Positions 1-8,880 of a stretch of DNA of 64,000 nucleotides are shown here, piece after piece. Where the stretch lies: positions 1-64,000 of the forward strand of contig JAFGLZ010000155.1 in the NCBI GenBank assembly GCA_016927755.1, in the 5' to 3' direction. The stretch's first letter is position 1, and each line of letters starts with the position of its first letter. A model generated the notes under the pieces. It worked only from the letters and a program-made list of their open reading frames with translations. It was not told the DNA's origin and ran no database searches. The stretch comes from Phycisphaerae bacterium (lineage in GTDB: Bacteria; Planctomycetota; Phycisphaerae; UBA1845; JAFGLZ01). Position numbers and translations under genes: made by a program.

Positions 1-63
1 GCCGGAGAGCGTATGCCTGGTGGGGACTTGCACCCCACGGATCGAGTACACTCTCAGGCGCAC

Positions 64-88
64 TAGCACGGGCGTCTCGCCCGTGACT
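64..88. repeat. Dispersed hairpin repeat, copy 1
   Basis: Near-perfect palindrome with arms cacgggcg and cgcccgtg, flanked by tag and act. The same element recurs at 26496-26520, 26786-26868 (three copies), 29477-29528 (two copies), and as a catgggc variant at 19875-19901 and 55136-55160. This is a dispersed repeat of the planctomycete type, with no gene attached. Confidence 0.85.
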
Positions 89-790
89 GGAGGAATAGGG
101 AAAAGAGGCTACTCTCCTGTCGATAGGTTTCAGAAAAACGGGGCAGGCTACTTCTCCGCTTCGACCAGGATCTCCTCTCAAGGTCTTCTGTGCCCTCGAG
201 GCGAACCCCACACCGGAACCCCGGGCCGAAATGGCCTCCACCCATTCAGGCCACTGCAACAATGATTCCAGAATGGGCCCTCAGGCTCGAACAAAGCTTG
301 TGAGAGAATCCCGCCGCGCAAGCCCCACCCTCCCCATCATCTTCCCCCTCCTTTCCCTCACGATACTTTGCTCTGTCCCATCCCCTGATCGCCAATCCCC
401 CAGCCTCCACGGTACGCCGACCTCCTTGTCACAAGAATGGACCCAGCCCAAGAAAGACTGAGATACTCCGCTAACGCCGTCTTCGGTGAACCAGTTGCGT
501 ACCGTCGTAACACAGGCTTCCAGCCTGCCCAGAACGCCGGCAAGGATCCCTAAGCTACGCGAAAGCGTCCGACCGAAGACGGCACGAGACCCCAAATCCT
601 AAACCCTAGGCCCTGCCCCCGACGCGCCTCACCCCCAAGCGTCGGAAAGGAGAAGAACGTGTCGTCCAACAAGACAAGCCGAAACGTGCCCTCCCCCACA
701 CAAGAAGGGACGAGCAAGGTGCGACATTCCCGAACCACGGGCGCCTCGGCGCGCCCCCCAGGCCCGAACCCCGAGACCCCACGGAAAGTC

Positions 791-848
791 GCGCATTTCG
801 GCGCATTGCGGTGCATTCCGGGACATTCCGGGACATTCCGGGACATCG
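791..848 (+). repeat. Helically phased decamer array 1
   Basis: Six consecutive 10-bp units in register: gcgcatttcg, gcgcattgcg, gtgcattccg, then three ggacat-type units ending in ggacatcg. The order of unit types (GCGCATT, then GTGCATT, then GGACATT, ending GACATCG) is shared with the other three arrays, so this is a defined element and not simple slippage. Function unknown. Confidence 0.9.
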
Positions 849-906
849 CCCATCCCCCGCCACGCCGTCCCCACATCGAGCCCCCAGCCCTACGCCGTGC
901 AAAACG

Positions 907-964
907 GCGCATTCAGATGTGTTCCGATGTATTCCGAGACATTCCGAGACATTCCGGGACATCG
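907..964 (+). repeat. Helically phased decamer array 2
   Basis: Six 10-bp units starting gcgcattcag and running through atgtgttccg, atgtattccg, two agacattccg units and ggacatcg. It is preceded by the same short A-run that precedes arrays 3 and 4 (aaaac before the first unit). Same polarity as array 1. Confidence 0.9.
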
Positions 965-1057
965 GTCCCTATCCGATGTCGGCGTGTCGACTTTTCGACA
1001 GGGCATCGCCCACCCCAGTCTCCCGCTCCCGCCAGCCCCCCGAGCCCGCGAGAAACA

Positions 1058-1135
1058 GCGCATTTCGCTGCATCTCGGTGCATTCCGGGACATTTCGGGA
1101 CATTCCGAGACATTTCGAGACACTTCGAGACATCG
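1058..1135 (+). repeat. Helically phased decamer array 3
   Basis: Eight 10-bp units: gcgcatttcg, ctgcatctcg, gtgcattccg, ggacatttcg, ggacattccg, agacatttcg, agacacttcg, agacatcg. This is the longest of the three arrays in this orientation and almost identical in unit order to the inverted array at 19448-19528. It lies just past the 3' end of the minus-strand transporter gene. Confidence 0.9.
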
Positions 1136-1149
1136 CCATCGACGCCCCG

Positions 1150-2190
1150 CTAAGTCGGCTTCCTCGACCAAGCGTTAGCGATCAGGCTGTCAACCAGGAT
1201 CTGCAGGAGATGAAACAACACGCACGGCACCACCGCCGTCCGGTAGGCAGGAAAGTACTCCAGCGCCACGAAAACGCTGATCGGAATCGTCTTCTGGCTC
1301 GCCACGATCGTCAACGATCGCAGAGCCCCCCCCGGCAGTCGCATCGCCCGACCTGCCGTGTAGTTCACCACCAGCATGATCGCGTGCAGCACCACCGCCA
1401 CCGCCCCCACGTGCAGCACCAACCTCAACCCATTGCTGCCAAGCGTCTCGGCCCCCTGACTCACCGCGATGAAGATCATCCCGACCACCAGCAGCACGTT
1501 GAACGCCGAAAGCACCGGCTTGAGCCGTCTGACCTGATGGACGAGCGGCCGGCGAAGCACCTGCCCCACGATCGTCGGAAGGATGATCAGATACGCCAAT
1601 CGCAGCATCATCTGGGCCACCGGAAGGTCGATCTCCCCGCTCACACCCAAGACGATTTGAAGCACGATCGGCATCAGCAGCACCGCCGTCATGCTGCACA
1701 CCACCGTGATCAGAATCGCGATCGCCACCGACCCCCCCGCCAGCGCCGACAGGATGATCCCGCTTGCCAGCGTCGTCGGACACGACGAGACCACCATCAG
1801 CCCCACGAACTCGTTGGGCCCGACCGCCATGAGCTTGCCCACGGCGAACCCCATCACGGGGAAGATCCCGCTGACCGCAAGGATCGCGTAGAGCGGCGCT
1901 CGCAGGTTCCGCGCCTCCCTCAGGAAGTGCCCCGTCTCCAGGCTCACGCCGCTCAGAACGAACACAGTGAAGATGATCGCCGGCATGGCCCCGAGCCCGT
2001 GCAGGGCCAGACCCGTCTCGGGCGTGGAAAGACCCGCCACCGCCGCCACCACGATGCCAAGCGTCAGAAGGTTTCGCAGCAGGAACCGCGCCAGCCTCGG
2101 CCCCCTTGAGGCCTCGACCACGGATTCGATACCATGGGGTAACAACGAAACGGGCTCCAGGCAGAACGCGGTGCTGTGAGTCAAGACCAA
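1150..2190 (-). CDS. Bile acid:sodium symporter (SBF-like) family transporter
   Basis: A 346-residue, very hydrophobic protein with about nine to ten predicted membrane helices, matching the usual length and helix spacing of the SBF/SBF-like (NTCP, ASBT, YfeH-type) family. The middle part carries the family-like stretch with LMVVSSCPTTLASGIILS around residues 140-160, near the crossover region that binds sodium in this fold. It would sit in the inner membrane and import an organic anion with sodium; the substrate cannot be read from sequence. The start is uncertain: the longest frame begins at a TTG and no strong ribosome-binding site decides between candidates. It is transcribed away from the neighbouring small exported protein and has no operon partner. 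Confidence 0.8.
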   Translation of the reverse strand: MVLTHSTAFCLEPVSLLPHGIESVVEASRGPRLARFLLRNLLTLGIVVAAVAGLSTPETGLALHGLGAMPAIIFTVFVLSGVSLETGHFLREARNLRAPLYAILAVSGIFPVMGFAVGKLMAVGPNEFVGLMVVSSCPTTLASGIILSALAGGSVAIAILITVVCSMTAVLLMPIVLQIVLGVSGEIDLPVAQMMLRLAYLIILPTIVGQVLRRPLVHQVRRLKPVLSAFNVLLVVGMIFIAVSQGAETLGSNGLRLVLHVGAVAVVLHAIMLVVNYTAGRAMRLPGGALRSLTIVASQKTIPISVFVALEYFPAYRTAVVPCVLFHLLQILVDSLIANAWSRKPT

Positions 2191-2358
2191 TCGTCAACCT
2201 CTAACCTGAATCCGGGCGCTGCGTCAAGCCGCCCCGTGTTTACGGTCCGAAAATCGACTGAACGATCCGGTATCAAACGTCCGATAGAATTCATCACGGG
2301 GCCGCCCACAGTCTGTGTCTGTTGGCGGCTCGGCTCGCCTAACGGGAGGAGTCCGATA

Positions 2359-2646
2359 ATGCGACGGGGTAAGCTATCGCCAGTTGCGCGCGGATTACTG
2401 ATCGCCTGTGTGATCTCGATTCTCGGTGCCGGTACCGTGGGGTGCTACTGCACCGCCGACTGGTGCTCCACGTTCCGAGACGCGGCCAACCCTTCGATCC
2501 AAACGGGCCTGACCGCCGTCACCGCCGGTCTCATCAACGGCATCTTCTCGCTGCTCAACACCGGCAGCGACACGCTGGGCGGAACGACCCAGACCCAAAC
2601 CACGAACTTCACGCAGGGAGGCGATCCGAACGCGACCAATCCGTAG
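2359..2646 (+). CDS. Small exported protein, possible lipoprotein
   Basis: A 95-residue protein starting at an ATG preceded by a good GGGAGGA ribosome-binding site eight bases upstream; the frame extends further 5' but without such a site. Residues 8-30 form a hydrophobic export segment (GLLIACVISILGAGTVGC) ending in cysteine. The residue at -3 is Thr, so the lipobox is imperfect and lipidation is possible but not certain. Two more cysteines follow closely (CYCTADWC). The rest is rich in Gly, Thr, Asn and Gln (TQTQTTNFTQGG), with a mildly hydrophobic stretch in the middle. I recognise no family; small Gly/Thr-rich exported proteins of this sort are common and uncharacterised in Planctomycetota. 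Confidence 0.6.
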   Translation: MRRGKLSPVARGLLIACVISILGAGTVGCYCTADWCSTFRDAANPSIQTGLTAVTAGLINGIFSLLNTGSDTLGGTTQTQTTNFTQGGDPNATNP

Positions 2647-3085
2647 CCCCAGTCGCATGGGATCGGACAACAGACTCCCTGCTCTAGTGGAAGGGCCACG
2701 TCAGCTCGCCAGGAACCCCCTCGATCTCTCCGGTAGCCCGATCACGGCCGCCATGCGCGCCGGCGCCGCGTCAGGTCGTCCGCTCGCACGTAACGCAAAC
2801 ATCCTTGCCTGCTTCCCGCGCAGGCTCTGAGCTGCCTGCACGAGTCTCTGAACAGATCGCCAAGAACGGGTGGCCCATCGCTTCAGCGGTGGGGGACACG
2901 AATTCGGGCTGGGGATCGTGTCCCCGATGGCTGAGGCCATGAACCATGCATCGAAGGTTTTCGAGAAGCAGACTGTTCATTCATTGTTGCGGGCCGCTTA
3001 GGTCCCGCGAGCGATACTTCAACGCTCACCCAGGCACGCGGCACGCCGGCCAGCTTGGCCCTCCACTCATCCCAAGGCCCTGACG
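2647..3085. other. Intergenic region with inverted dispersed repeat
   Basis: No gene is supported. Positions 2869-2906 carry a copy of the element ggcccatcgcttcagcggtg followed by gggacacgaattcg. It is the inverted counterpart of the sequence at about 27175-27214 (gaattcgtgctgcccaccgctgaagcggcggg). The remainder shows nothing I can name. Confidence 0.6.
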
Positions 3086-3631
3086 CTACGGCGGCGCAGG
3101 CGCCGGCTTCACGACCGCCTCGTAGCGCGGCCGCTCAATTACCATCTCGACCATCTTGTGAACCCCCGGCTTGGAAACGAACGTCTTGTCCTGATACCCC
3201 GCCGCGATCATCCCGCCTGACTCGTAACACCGAACCGCCCGAACGTTCTCCGGAAAGACGATCAACGCGACTCGGCCCGCGCGCAGAGCCCCGAACGCCT
3301 GGTCCAACAGCAAACGGAGCATAGTCCCGCCCAGCCCCCGACCCCGCTGCTTCGGATCGAGGATGAAGTGTCCGATCCACAACTCCCCAGGACGGCCCGG
3401 GAAGTCGTTCACTTCCGCGTACCCGATCGGCTCCGGCCAGTCCGACGACCAAAACAACGTCGGTCGACCGCGTCGAGACGTCCACCCGATCACCTTCTCC
3501 GCGCTCACAGGCGGAGGCGTCTGCGGGGCCAGCCAGAACAATTCGTCGGAATCCCTAACCCAGCTCGCCACCAGCGACGCGCGGATCCGGCTGAAGGGAC
3601 GCAGCTCGTAGTGCATCGAGCGATGATCCAT
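3086..3631 (-). CDS. GNAT family N-acetyltransferase
   Basis: About 181 residues, a normal length for a single-domain GNAT enzyme. The acetyl-CoA binding motif A is visible as DPKQRGRGLGGTMLRLLL in the middle of the protein, with the expected Q/RxxGxG/A core (QRGRGLG), followed by the typical FPENVRAVRCYESGGM segment (motif B, 'N..A...Y...GF'). It should transfer an acetyl group from acetyl-CoA to a small-molecule or peptide amine in the cytoplasm; the acceptor is unknown. I take the ATG opening MDHRSMHY as the start; an ATG at MHYELRP, 15 bases further in, is equally possible. No operon partner is seen. Confidence 0.85.
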   Translation of the reverse strand: MDHRSMHYELRPFSRIRASLVASWVRDSDELFWLAPQTPPPVSAEKVIGWTSRRGRPTLFWSSDWPEPIGYAEVNDFPGRPGELWIGHFILDPKQRGRGLGGTMLRLLLDQAFGALRAGRVALIVFPENVRAVRCYESGGMIAAGYQDKTFVSKPGVHKMVEMVIERPRYEAVVKPAPAPP

Positions 3632-3893
3632 GGTCCTGGGGGTCCTCACCCTTCATCCACCCATGGTCTTCGAGAGACTGTCGAAATGCCGTCGATGCGG
3701 CATTATAGTGATTAGCCGGTCGAATGTTAGCTTAACCGCCCCGTTGCCGGCCAAAACACCCGAGGACCTTGAGCCGGAAGTGAGGCGGCCTAACGGATCA
3801 CTGACCCCCTTTAATAACAAACCCCACCGTCGCCGGTCCGGCCGCTGCGGCGTAAACTGGGGCGGGGACGGGGGGAGATCGCGGACCAAGCCC

Positions 3894-4580
3894 ATGGAAG
3901 CCGAATACCTGCTCGGTCATCCCGTTCGCCACTGGACTGTGGACCTATCCGGCCGTTCCCTGGACCTCGTCGGCCCGGCCAACGAGGACGATCTGCTCGA
4001 ATCACCCGACGTCCAGGCCCGATTCGAGGCCGATGAGTATCTGCCCTATTGGGGGCAGCTCTGGCCCTCGGCCGTCATGTTGGCCGCCTTCGTCCTCCAA
4101 GACCAGCTCGGTAGCGGGCGATCCGCCCTGGAGATCGGCTGCGGGTTGGGATTGGTCGCCCTTGGCGCAAGACTCGCCGGCTGGAACGTCCTGGCCACCG
4201 ACTACGACGAGACCGCCTTGGCCTTCACAAGAGAAAACGCCCGCCGCAACGACCTCGGCCCTGTCCAAACCCGCCTGCTCGACTGGCGCCATCCGATGGT
4301 AACGCAACGATTTGATCGTATTCTGGCCTCGGATGTCCTCTACGAGCGACGAAACCACGAGCCCGTCATCAGCCTGATCAATCATCTCCTGGCCGGTGGC
4401 GGCATCGCCCTCATCTCGGACCCCAATCGAAAGATGGCGGCGGGTTTTGTCGAGATGCTCCGACGGGCAGGGCTCTCGTGCCAGACCACCTCGACGCATG
4501 CGTATCAACCATATGGCCGATATGTGAAGGGGACGATCTACCGCGTCTGGCGCGAGCCAGTCCGCGCCAACGACGCCTAG
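3894..4580 (+). CDS. SAM-dependent class I methyltransferase (METTL21/23-like)
   Basis: 228 residues. The sequence before the core (ADEYLPYWGQLWPSAVMLA) and the SAM-binding motif I (ALEIGCGLGLVALGARLAG) are typical of the 'methyltransf_16' group, which includes METTL21/METTL23-type protein lysine methyltransferases. The acidic motif II (ATDYDE) and the motif IV region (ILASDVLYER) are also present. A cytoplasmic enzyme that methylates a protein or small molecule; the substrate is not readable. The start is the ATG of MEAEYLL; the frame is open further upstream but that part has no family resemblance. It ends 24 bases before the glycosyltransferase operon and may be its first gene. Confidence 0.8.
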   Translation: MEAEYLLGHPVRHWTVDLSGRSLDLVGPANEDDLLESPDVQARFEADEYLPYWGQLWPSAVMLAAFVLQDQLGSGRSALEIGCGLGLVALGARLAGWNVLATDYDETALAFTRENARRNDLGPVQTRLLDWRHPMVTQRFDRILASDVLYERRNHEPVISLINHLLAGGGIALISDPNRKMAAGFVEMLRRAGLSCQTTSTHAYQPYGRYVKGTIYRVWREPVRANDA

Positions 4581-4604
4581 ACACATCGGAGGCCCTTCAT
4601 ACGG

Positions 4605-5564
4605 ATGCCGGACCCCGCCCCGCCCAGCGTTTCCGTGGCGATCTGTACGCGCGACAGACCCGCCTCACTGCGACGGTGCGTGCGAGCTGTTATTGCGCAA
4701 AGTACATTCCCAAAAGAACTTATAGTCGTCGATGACGGACCGCTGTCGTCTGAGGTACGTCAGGAGCTCGCATCGTCCGTTGAGAATGCAGGCCTGCACT
4801 GGCGTTACTTCACCAAACCCCAGTCAGGCCTGACGCGGTCGCGGAACCTCGCCCTGGCCCACGCCTCCGGAGAAATCGTCCAGTTCTTCGACGATGACGC
4901 GGAGCCTGCCTACCATTATCTGAGCGAGATCCTTGCGATCTTCGCCGCCGACCCAGACCTCCGCGTGGCCGTCCTGGGAGGGACGGTTACCGAGCCCGCG
5001 CTCTCCGGACGGGGTGGACGGGCCTGGTCGACGGCCGCCATGATCGCCGGTTGGTGGGCACTGGGGAAAAGGGGCATGCGACGGCGAGGATGGCCCGAGG
5101 ACATGGACCTCACGGGGCGAATCGTCCCGACCCCCAACGTCATCGGGGCCGCCCTGGCAGTGAGGAAATCGCTCGTCTTCCCGCCCGGGTTCGATGAATC
5201 CCTGACAGGCTATGCATTGGGTGAGGATCGCGAACTGGCGTACCGCCTTGCCCGCACTCACTTGGTCGGCTTGGCCACGCGGGCTCACGCGACTCATCAC
5301 CATGATCCGGCCGGGCGAATCGACCCGTTCCGCCTGGGTCAAGCGACGATAAGCAACTACTGCCACATCCTCAGCAAGAACACGCCGATGGGATTCGGTG
5401 AGTGGTTGTTGATCGGTTGGAGCATGATCGTCCTGTCGGGCCTCCGCCTGGGCTTTGCCCTGTTCGGTGACCGACGCCGCCATCTGGCCGAGTTGGGTGG
5501 CATGATTCAAGGGGGCGCCTCTTGGTTCTGGCATCACATCCGCCGAACCGGCTGCTGCTGGTGA
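4605..5564 (+). CDS. Glycosyltransferase family 2
   Basis: 319 residues with a GT-A fold signature: an N-terminal VSVAICTRDRPASLRRC strand-loop, the nucleotide-binding VVDDG, and the metal-binding DxD in FFDDDAEP near residue 100. The later GEDRELAYRLAR segment supplies the usual ED acceptor-side motif. A hydrophobic stretch near the C-terminus (GEWLLIGWSMIVLSGLRLG) suggests membrane association. It would add a sugar from a nucleotide donor to a growing glycan at the inner face of the membrane. First glycosyltransferase of a five-gene exopolysaccharide-type operon; its 3' end overlaps the next gene by 43 bases, which argues for co-transcription and translational coupling. Confidence 0.88.
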   Translation: MPDPAPPSVSVAICTRDRPASLRRCVRAVIAQSTFPKELIVVDDGPLSSEVRQELASSVENAGLHWRYFTKPQSGLTRSRNLALAHASGEIVQFFDDDAEPAYHYLSEILAIFAADPDLRVAVLGGTVTEPALSGRGGRAWSTAAMIAGWWALGKRGMRRRGWPEDMDLTGRIVPTPNVIGAALAVRKSLVFPPGFDESLTGYALGEDRELAYRLARTHLVGLATRAHATHHHDPAGRIDPFRLGQATISNYCHILSKNTPMGFGEWLLIGWSMIVLSGLRLGFALFGDRRRHLAELGGMIQGGASWFWHHIRRTGCCW

Positions 5565-6727
5565 CCAACACGCTGGTCACTGGCGGGGCCGAGCGAATGC
5601 TCATGACGCTCGCGCGCTCACTGGACCGGCGACGCGTCGTGCCCGTGGTCGCGTGTCTGAAGCGCGCCGGCCCCCTGGCATCCGAGTTGACCGATGCGGG
5701 CATCGAGGTGCACGCCGATCTCCTCCGCCACAAGGCCGATCTCTTCGTGATTGAGCGCCTGATCGACGTGTTCAGACGCGAGCGGATAGACGCCGTCTGT
5801 GCCGTGGGCAGCGGAGGGGATCGAATGTTCTGGTCCACCCTGGCCGCTCGCCTTACGAGGCGACCCGCCATCGTCTGGTCGCACGTCCATCCCTGCCAAG
5901 AACACCGTGGATTTGAGCGCGCGAACCGCGCGCTATACCGATGGGTCGATGCGTTCGTCGCGCTGGGCCGGCGCCATCGGCAAGCCCTCGTCCGCTTCGA
6001 GAATGTGCCTGCCGGCCGAACGATCGTGATCCGGAATGGAATCGACGTCGAAGCCTTCGACCGCCCCGACCTGCGTCCCGAGGCGCGCCGCCGACTGGGC
6101 CTGCCCGGCGAGGAAACGGTCGCCGTCGGCATCGTGGCGAATCTCCGTCCGGACAAGCGACATGACGTCTTCGTCGAGGCCGCGCGGCGGATCTGCTGTG
6201 AGCACGACGCCGCGCCCCCGTCGCCCGTCTTCTACGTCATCGGCGACGGCCCAACCACGGAGTCGGTCACCGAGTCCGCCAGGCGATCCGGCCTCGGTCC
6301 GGACCGACTGCGTCTGCTGGGCAAACGGGACGATGTGCCCGTCCTGCTCCAGGGGCTGGACGTCGTCTGCCTGTGTAGTCAGTGGCAGGAGTGCCTCAGC
6401 ATCAGCATGCTCGAGGCGATGGCCGCGGGAAGGGCCTTCGTGGGACCAGCCATTGGGTCGCTGGACGAGGCGCTGATCGACCGACAAACGGGCCGTGTGA
6501 TCCGACCGGGAGACGCCGATTCCCTAGTCGAAGCGCTCCGTGAGCTAATCCACGATGGCCCCCAGCGGGAACTCCTCGGACGACAGGCCCGAGCCAAGGT
6601 CCTCGCGGAGTTCCGACAGGAAACCATGGCCAGGGCGTTCGAGAGACTCGTTGCATCGCTGTGTGAGAGAGGCAGCGCACAGCAGGGCGCGCCCTGCTGT
6701 GTGGGCAAACCCGGCCAAAGCCCGTAA
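5522..6727 (+). CDS. Glycosyltransferase family 4
   Basis: 401 residues, typical GT4 length with a GT-B fold. The N-terminal domain has the glycine-rich NTLVTGGAERMLM loop; the C-terminal domain carries VGIVANLRPDKRHD and the donor-binding EC(L)SISMLEAMAAG stretch, with the paired glutamates spaced as in the family's E-x7-E motif. It transfers a sugar from a nucleotide donor during polysaccharide or glycolipid assembly. The most likely start is a TTG inside the end of the preceding GT2 gene; no upstream ATG in frame gives a better N-terminus. The final 20 or so residues (CERGSAQQGAPCCVGKPG) are unusual for the family and may be non-domain tail. Confidence 0.87.
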   Translation: MVLASHPPNRLLLVTNTLVTGGAERMLMTLARSLDRRRVVPVVACLKRAGPLASELTDAGIEVHADLLRHKADLFVIERLIDVFRRERIDAVCAVGSGGDRMFWSTLAARLTRRPAIVWSHVHPCQEHRGFERANRALYRWVDAFVALGRRHRQALVRFENVPAGRTIVIRNGIDVEAFDRPDLRPEARRRLGLPGEETVAVGIVANLRPDKRHDVFVEAARRICCEHDAAPPSPVFYVIGDGPTTESVTESARRSGLGPDRLRLLGKRDDVPVLLQGLDVVCLCSQWQECLSISMLEAMAAGRAFVGPAIGSLDEALIDRQTGRVIRPGDADSLVEALRELIHDGPQRELLGRQARAKVLAEFRQETMARAFERLVASLCERGSAQQGAPCCVGKPGQSP

Positions 6728-6782
6728 GTCGTTGCTGGCGGCTTGGATCGGCAGGAGATCGTACCGGATTGGACGGCGACGC

Positions 6783-8045
6783 ATGGTGCCGGTGACCGAT
6801 ACAGGCAGGGGATGCTTACGCCCGGCCAGGGGCAGCCGCTTGGAACGAGCAAGGCCAAATCGTACACTCGACGTACGGCCCACACCCCGTGTGGGGGCAA
6901 CGGGGGGAGCGCCCAGGCCGGTACGCGTGCTCCATGTCGTGTCGACCTTTGAGCTTAAGACCGACACGAAATGGTTGCTGTCCCTCTTGGGGCATGTGGA
7001 TCGTCACCGGGTCGACCCTAGCATTGCCTGCATGTATGGCGGGGGGGCGATGCGAAAGCGGTTTGAGTCGCTTGGCATCGAGACGGCCGATTTCGCCTCG
7101 CCTGGCGAGATCGACCTGTCGGCGGCCGCACGGATATACCGATATATCCGAAGCGGCCGATTCGATGTGGTCCACACGCATCTGCTCCGGGCTGATCTGT
7201 ATGCCGGGCTGGCCGCCAGGTTGGCGGGCACACGGGCGATCGTCTCGACGGTCTATGCCATCGGACCCTATCGCCGTTCACGACGGCGACGGCTCGATGG
7301 GCTGTTGGACCAGCTCACGCGCCTGTGGCCCACGCATCTGGTCGCCGTCAGCGAGGCGGTTCGGGCCGATTGTGGCCGACGGCTTCGCTGGCCCGCATCG
7401 AAGGTCTCGGTGATCCATACGGGCATCGAGCCGGGGGAATATGGTGCATGCGAACCCGCTCGCCGGCGGATTCGCGCCGAGTGGGGATTCGACCAGACCG
7501 CGCCGCTGATCGTTACCGTAGCGCGGTTGAGCTACGAAAAGGGCCTTCCGACACTCATCCAGGCAGCCGGGGAATTGTCCGATCGACACCCCAGCGCCAT
7601 GTTTGCCATCGTCGGTGAGGGCCCGATGCGGTCTGAGCTCGCCGCTCAGATCGATTCATTGGGGCTGTCCGAGACGGTCCGACTCATCGGATTCCGGACG
7701 GACGTCCCGGATGTCCTTGCAGCGGCGGACGTGTTCTGCCTGCCGTCCAGGATGGAAGGCATGCCGAACGTGCTGTTGGAAGCCTCCGCCGCGCGGGTGC
7801 CCATAGTCGCGACGAGAGTCGGGGGGGTTCCCGAACTCATCGCCGACAACGTGACCGGGCTGCTGGTCCCGCCGGGCAATGCGGACGCCTTGGCCGGGGC
7901 AATCGGCCGACTGATCGAGGATCCGAGCCTGAGGGACCGGCTGGGACAGGCCGCCCGCCGACAGGTCGAGCAGGAATTCTCGGTCAGCGCCGTCGCGGAG
8001 AAGTACCAGGCCCTCCACGAGAGCCTGGCTGCTGGAATCGCATGA
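6783..8045 (+). CDS. Glycosyltransferase family 4
   Basis: About 420 residues from the ATG of MVPVTDTGRG. The GT4 fold begins near residue 47 with VRVLHVVSTFELK, so the first 45 residues are an Arg- and Pro-rich extension of doubtful use, and translation could start further in. The acceptor-side HTHLLRADLYAGLAARLAG and the donor-side SRMEGMPNVLLEASAARVP, holding the E-x7-E glutamates, are clear. It is followed after one base by the WecG-like gene. Role: sugar addition in the same surface-glycan pathway as its neighbours. It differs in sequence from the preceding GT4, so it probably makes a different linkage. Confidence 0.87.
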   Translation: MVPVTDTGRGCLRPARGSRLERARPNRTLDVRPTPRVGATGGAPRPVRVLHVVSTFELKTDTKWLLSLLGHVDRHRVDPSIACMYGGGAMRKRFESLGIETADFASPGEIDLSAAARIYRYIRSGRFDVVHTHLLRADLYAGLAARLAGTRAIVSTVYAIGPYRRSRRRRLDGLLDQLTRLWPTHLVAVSEAVRADCGRRLRWPASKVSVIHTGIEPGEYGACEPARRRIRAEWGFDQTAPLIVTVARLSYEKGLPTLIQAAGELSDRHPSAMFAIVGEGPMRSELAAQIDSLGLSETVRLIGFRTDVPDVLAAADVFCLPSRMEGMPNVLLEASAARVPIVATRVGGVPELIADNVTGLLVPPGNADALAGAIGRLIEDPSLRDRLGQAARRQVEQEFSVSAVAEKYQALHESLAAGIA

Positions 8046-8046
8046 G

Positions 8047-8880
8047 ATGATCTGCAGTCGAGTCGACGCCATCCTGGATCTCGCAACCGAGCGGCCTCGC
8101 GTCGTCGACGTGATGGGGTTGCCGCTCTGCGCCGTCGACACCTCCGGGCTGATCCGTCTTCTGGTGGATCGAGCGACCGCGAAGATGCCGTCGCGGGCCT
8201 GCTACGTGAATGCCCACGTCCACAACCTCGCAAGACGCAACCCCGACCTGCGAGACGCCCTGGCCACATCGGACGTCCTGTATGCCGACGGCATGTCGAT
8301 GGTTTGGGCAAGCCGATTGCTGGGCCGACCGCTTCCGGCTCGCTTGAGTTCCGCCGACTACGTCGAGGACTTTGCGCTGGCCAGCGCTGCCCGTGGAACC
8401 TCCTTGTTTCTGCTGGGAGGCGCTGACGGAGTGGCGAAACGAGCGGCCAAACGGCTGATCGAGTGGGTGCCGGATCTCCGAATCGTCGGCGTCCATGGCG
8501 GTTACTTCGATCGAGCCGACAACGCGGCCGTCGTTGACCGGATCAACCGTGCCCGCCCGGACATCCTGCTCGTCGGCATGGGGAGCCCCGGACAGGAAAT
8601 ATGGTCGGCGGAGAACCGCCCCAGGCTGGACGTGCCGGTGATCTGGTGCGTCGGCGCGCTCTTCGACTATCTGGCGGGCCAGGAATGGCGGGCACCGGAA
8701 TGGATGTGTCGGGCCGGGCTCGAATGGGCGTACCGTCTGGCCATGGACCCAATCGGCAAGGGGCGACGCTACCTGGTAGGCAACCCACTGTTTGCGGGTG
8801 CGGTCACGAAGGCGTGGGTCCGGCAGATCCTTCGACGCGACGACGAGCGGCCGGCCGAAGTCGAGGTACCCAGCGGATGA
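8047..8880 (+). CDS. WecG/TagA/CpsF family glycosyltransferase (GT26)
   Basis: 277 residues, slightly longer than the usual 240-250. Family hallmarks are YVNAHVHNLARRNPDLR, the aspartate-containing YADGMSMVWASR, and PDILLVGMGSPGQEIW. Known members (WecG, TagA) transfer N-acetylmannosamine or N-acetylmannosaminuronic acid from a UDP donor to a lipid-linked GlcNAc; the sugar here cannot be fixed from sequence. The start ATG lies one base past the stop of the upstream GT4 and the stop overlaps the next gene's ATG (ATGA), so these genes are surely co-transcribed. Acts at the cytoplasmic face of the inner membrane. Confidence 0.9.
   Translation: MICSRVDAILDLATERPRVVDVMGLPLCAVDTSGLIRLLVDRATAKMPSRACYVNAHVHNLARRNPDLRDALATSDVLYADGMSMVWASRLLGRPLPARLSSADYVEDFALASAARGTSLFLLGGADGVAKRAAKRLIEWVPDLRIVGVHGGYFDRADNAAVVDRINRARPDILLVGMGSPGQEIWSAENRPRLDVPVIWCVGALFDYLAGQEWRAPEWMCRAGLEWAYRLAMDPIGKGRRYLVGNPLFAGAVTKAWVRQILRRDDERPAEVEVPSG

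Larger units (their letters stand above)
1..1149. other. Gene-free repeat-rich leader region
   Basis: No convincing gene is seen here. The open frames on both strands have low-complexity or repeat-encoded translations (for example recurring SRNVPEC or FRDIPGH motifs) and no family resemblance. The region holds one dispersed hairpin repeat (64-88) and three decamer arrays (791-848, 907-964, 1058-1135), which are listed separately. The last array stops about 15 bases short of the stop codon of the minus-strand transporter gene. Confidence 0.75.

Noticed and set aside
791..1135. Possible CRISPR array
   Set aside because: The repeat unit is only 10 bp with no spacers, and no cas genes are nearby.
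811..2109. 432-codon plus-strand open frame across the decamer arrays and the transporter
   Set aside because: Its first part encodes the decamer repeats and the rest is antisense to the SBF-like transporter, with Arg/His-rich low-complexity text and no family resemblance.
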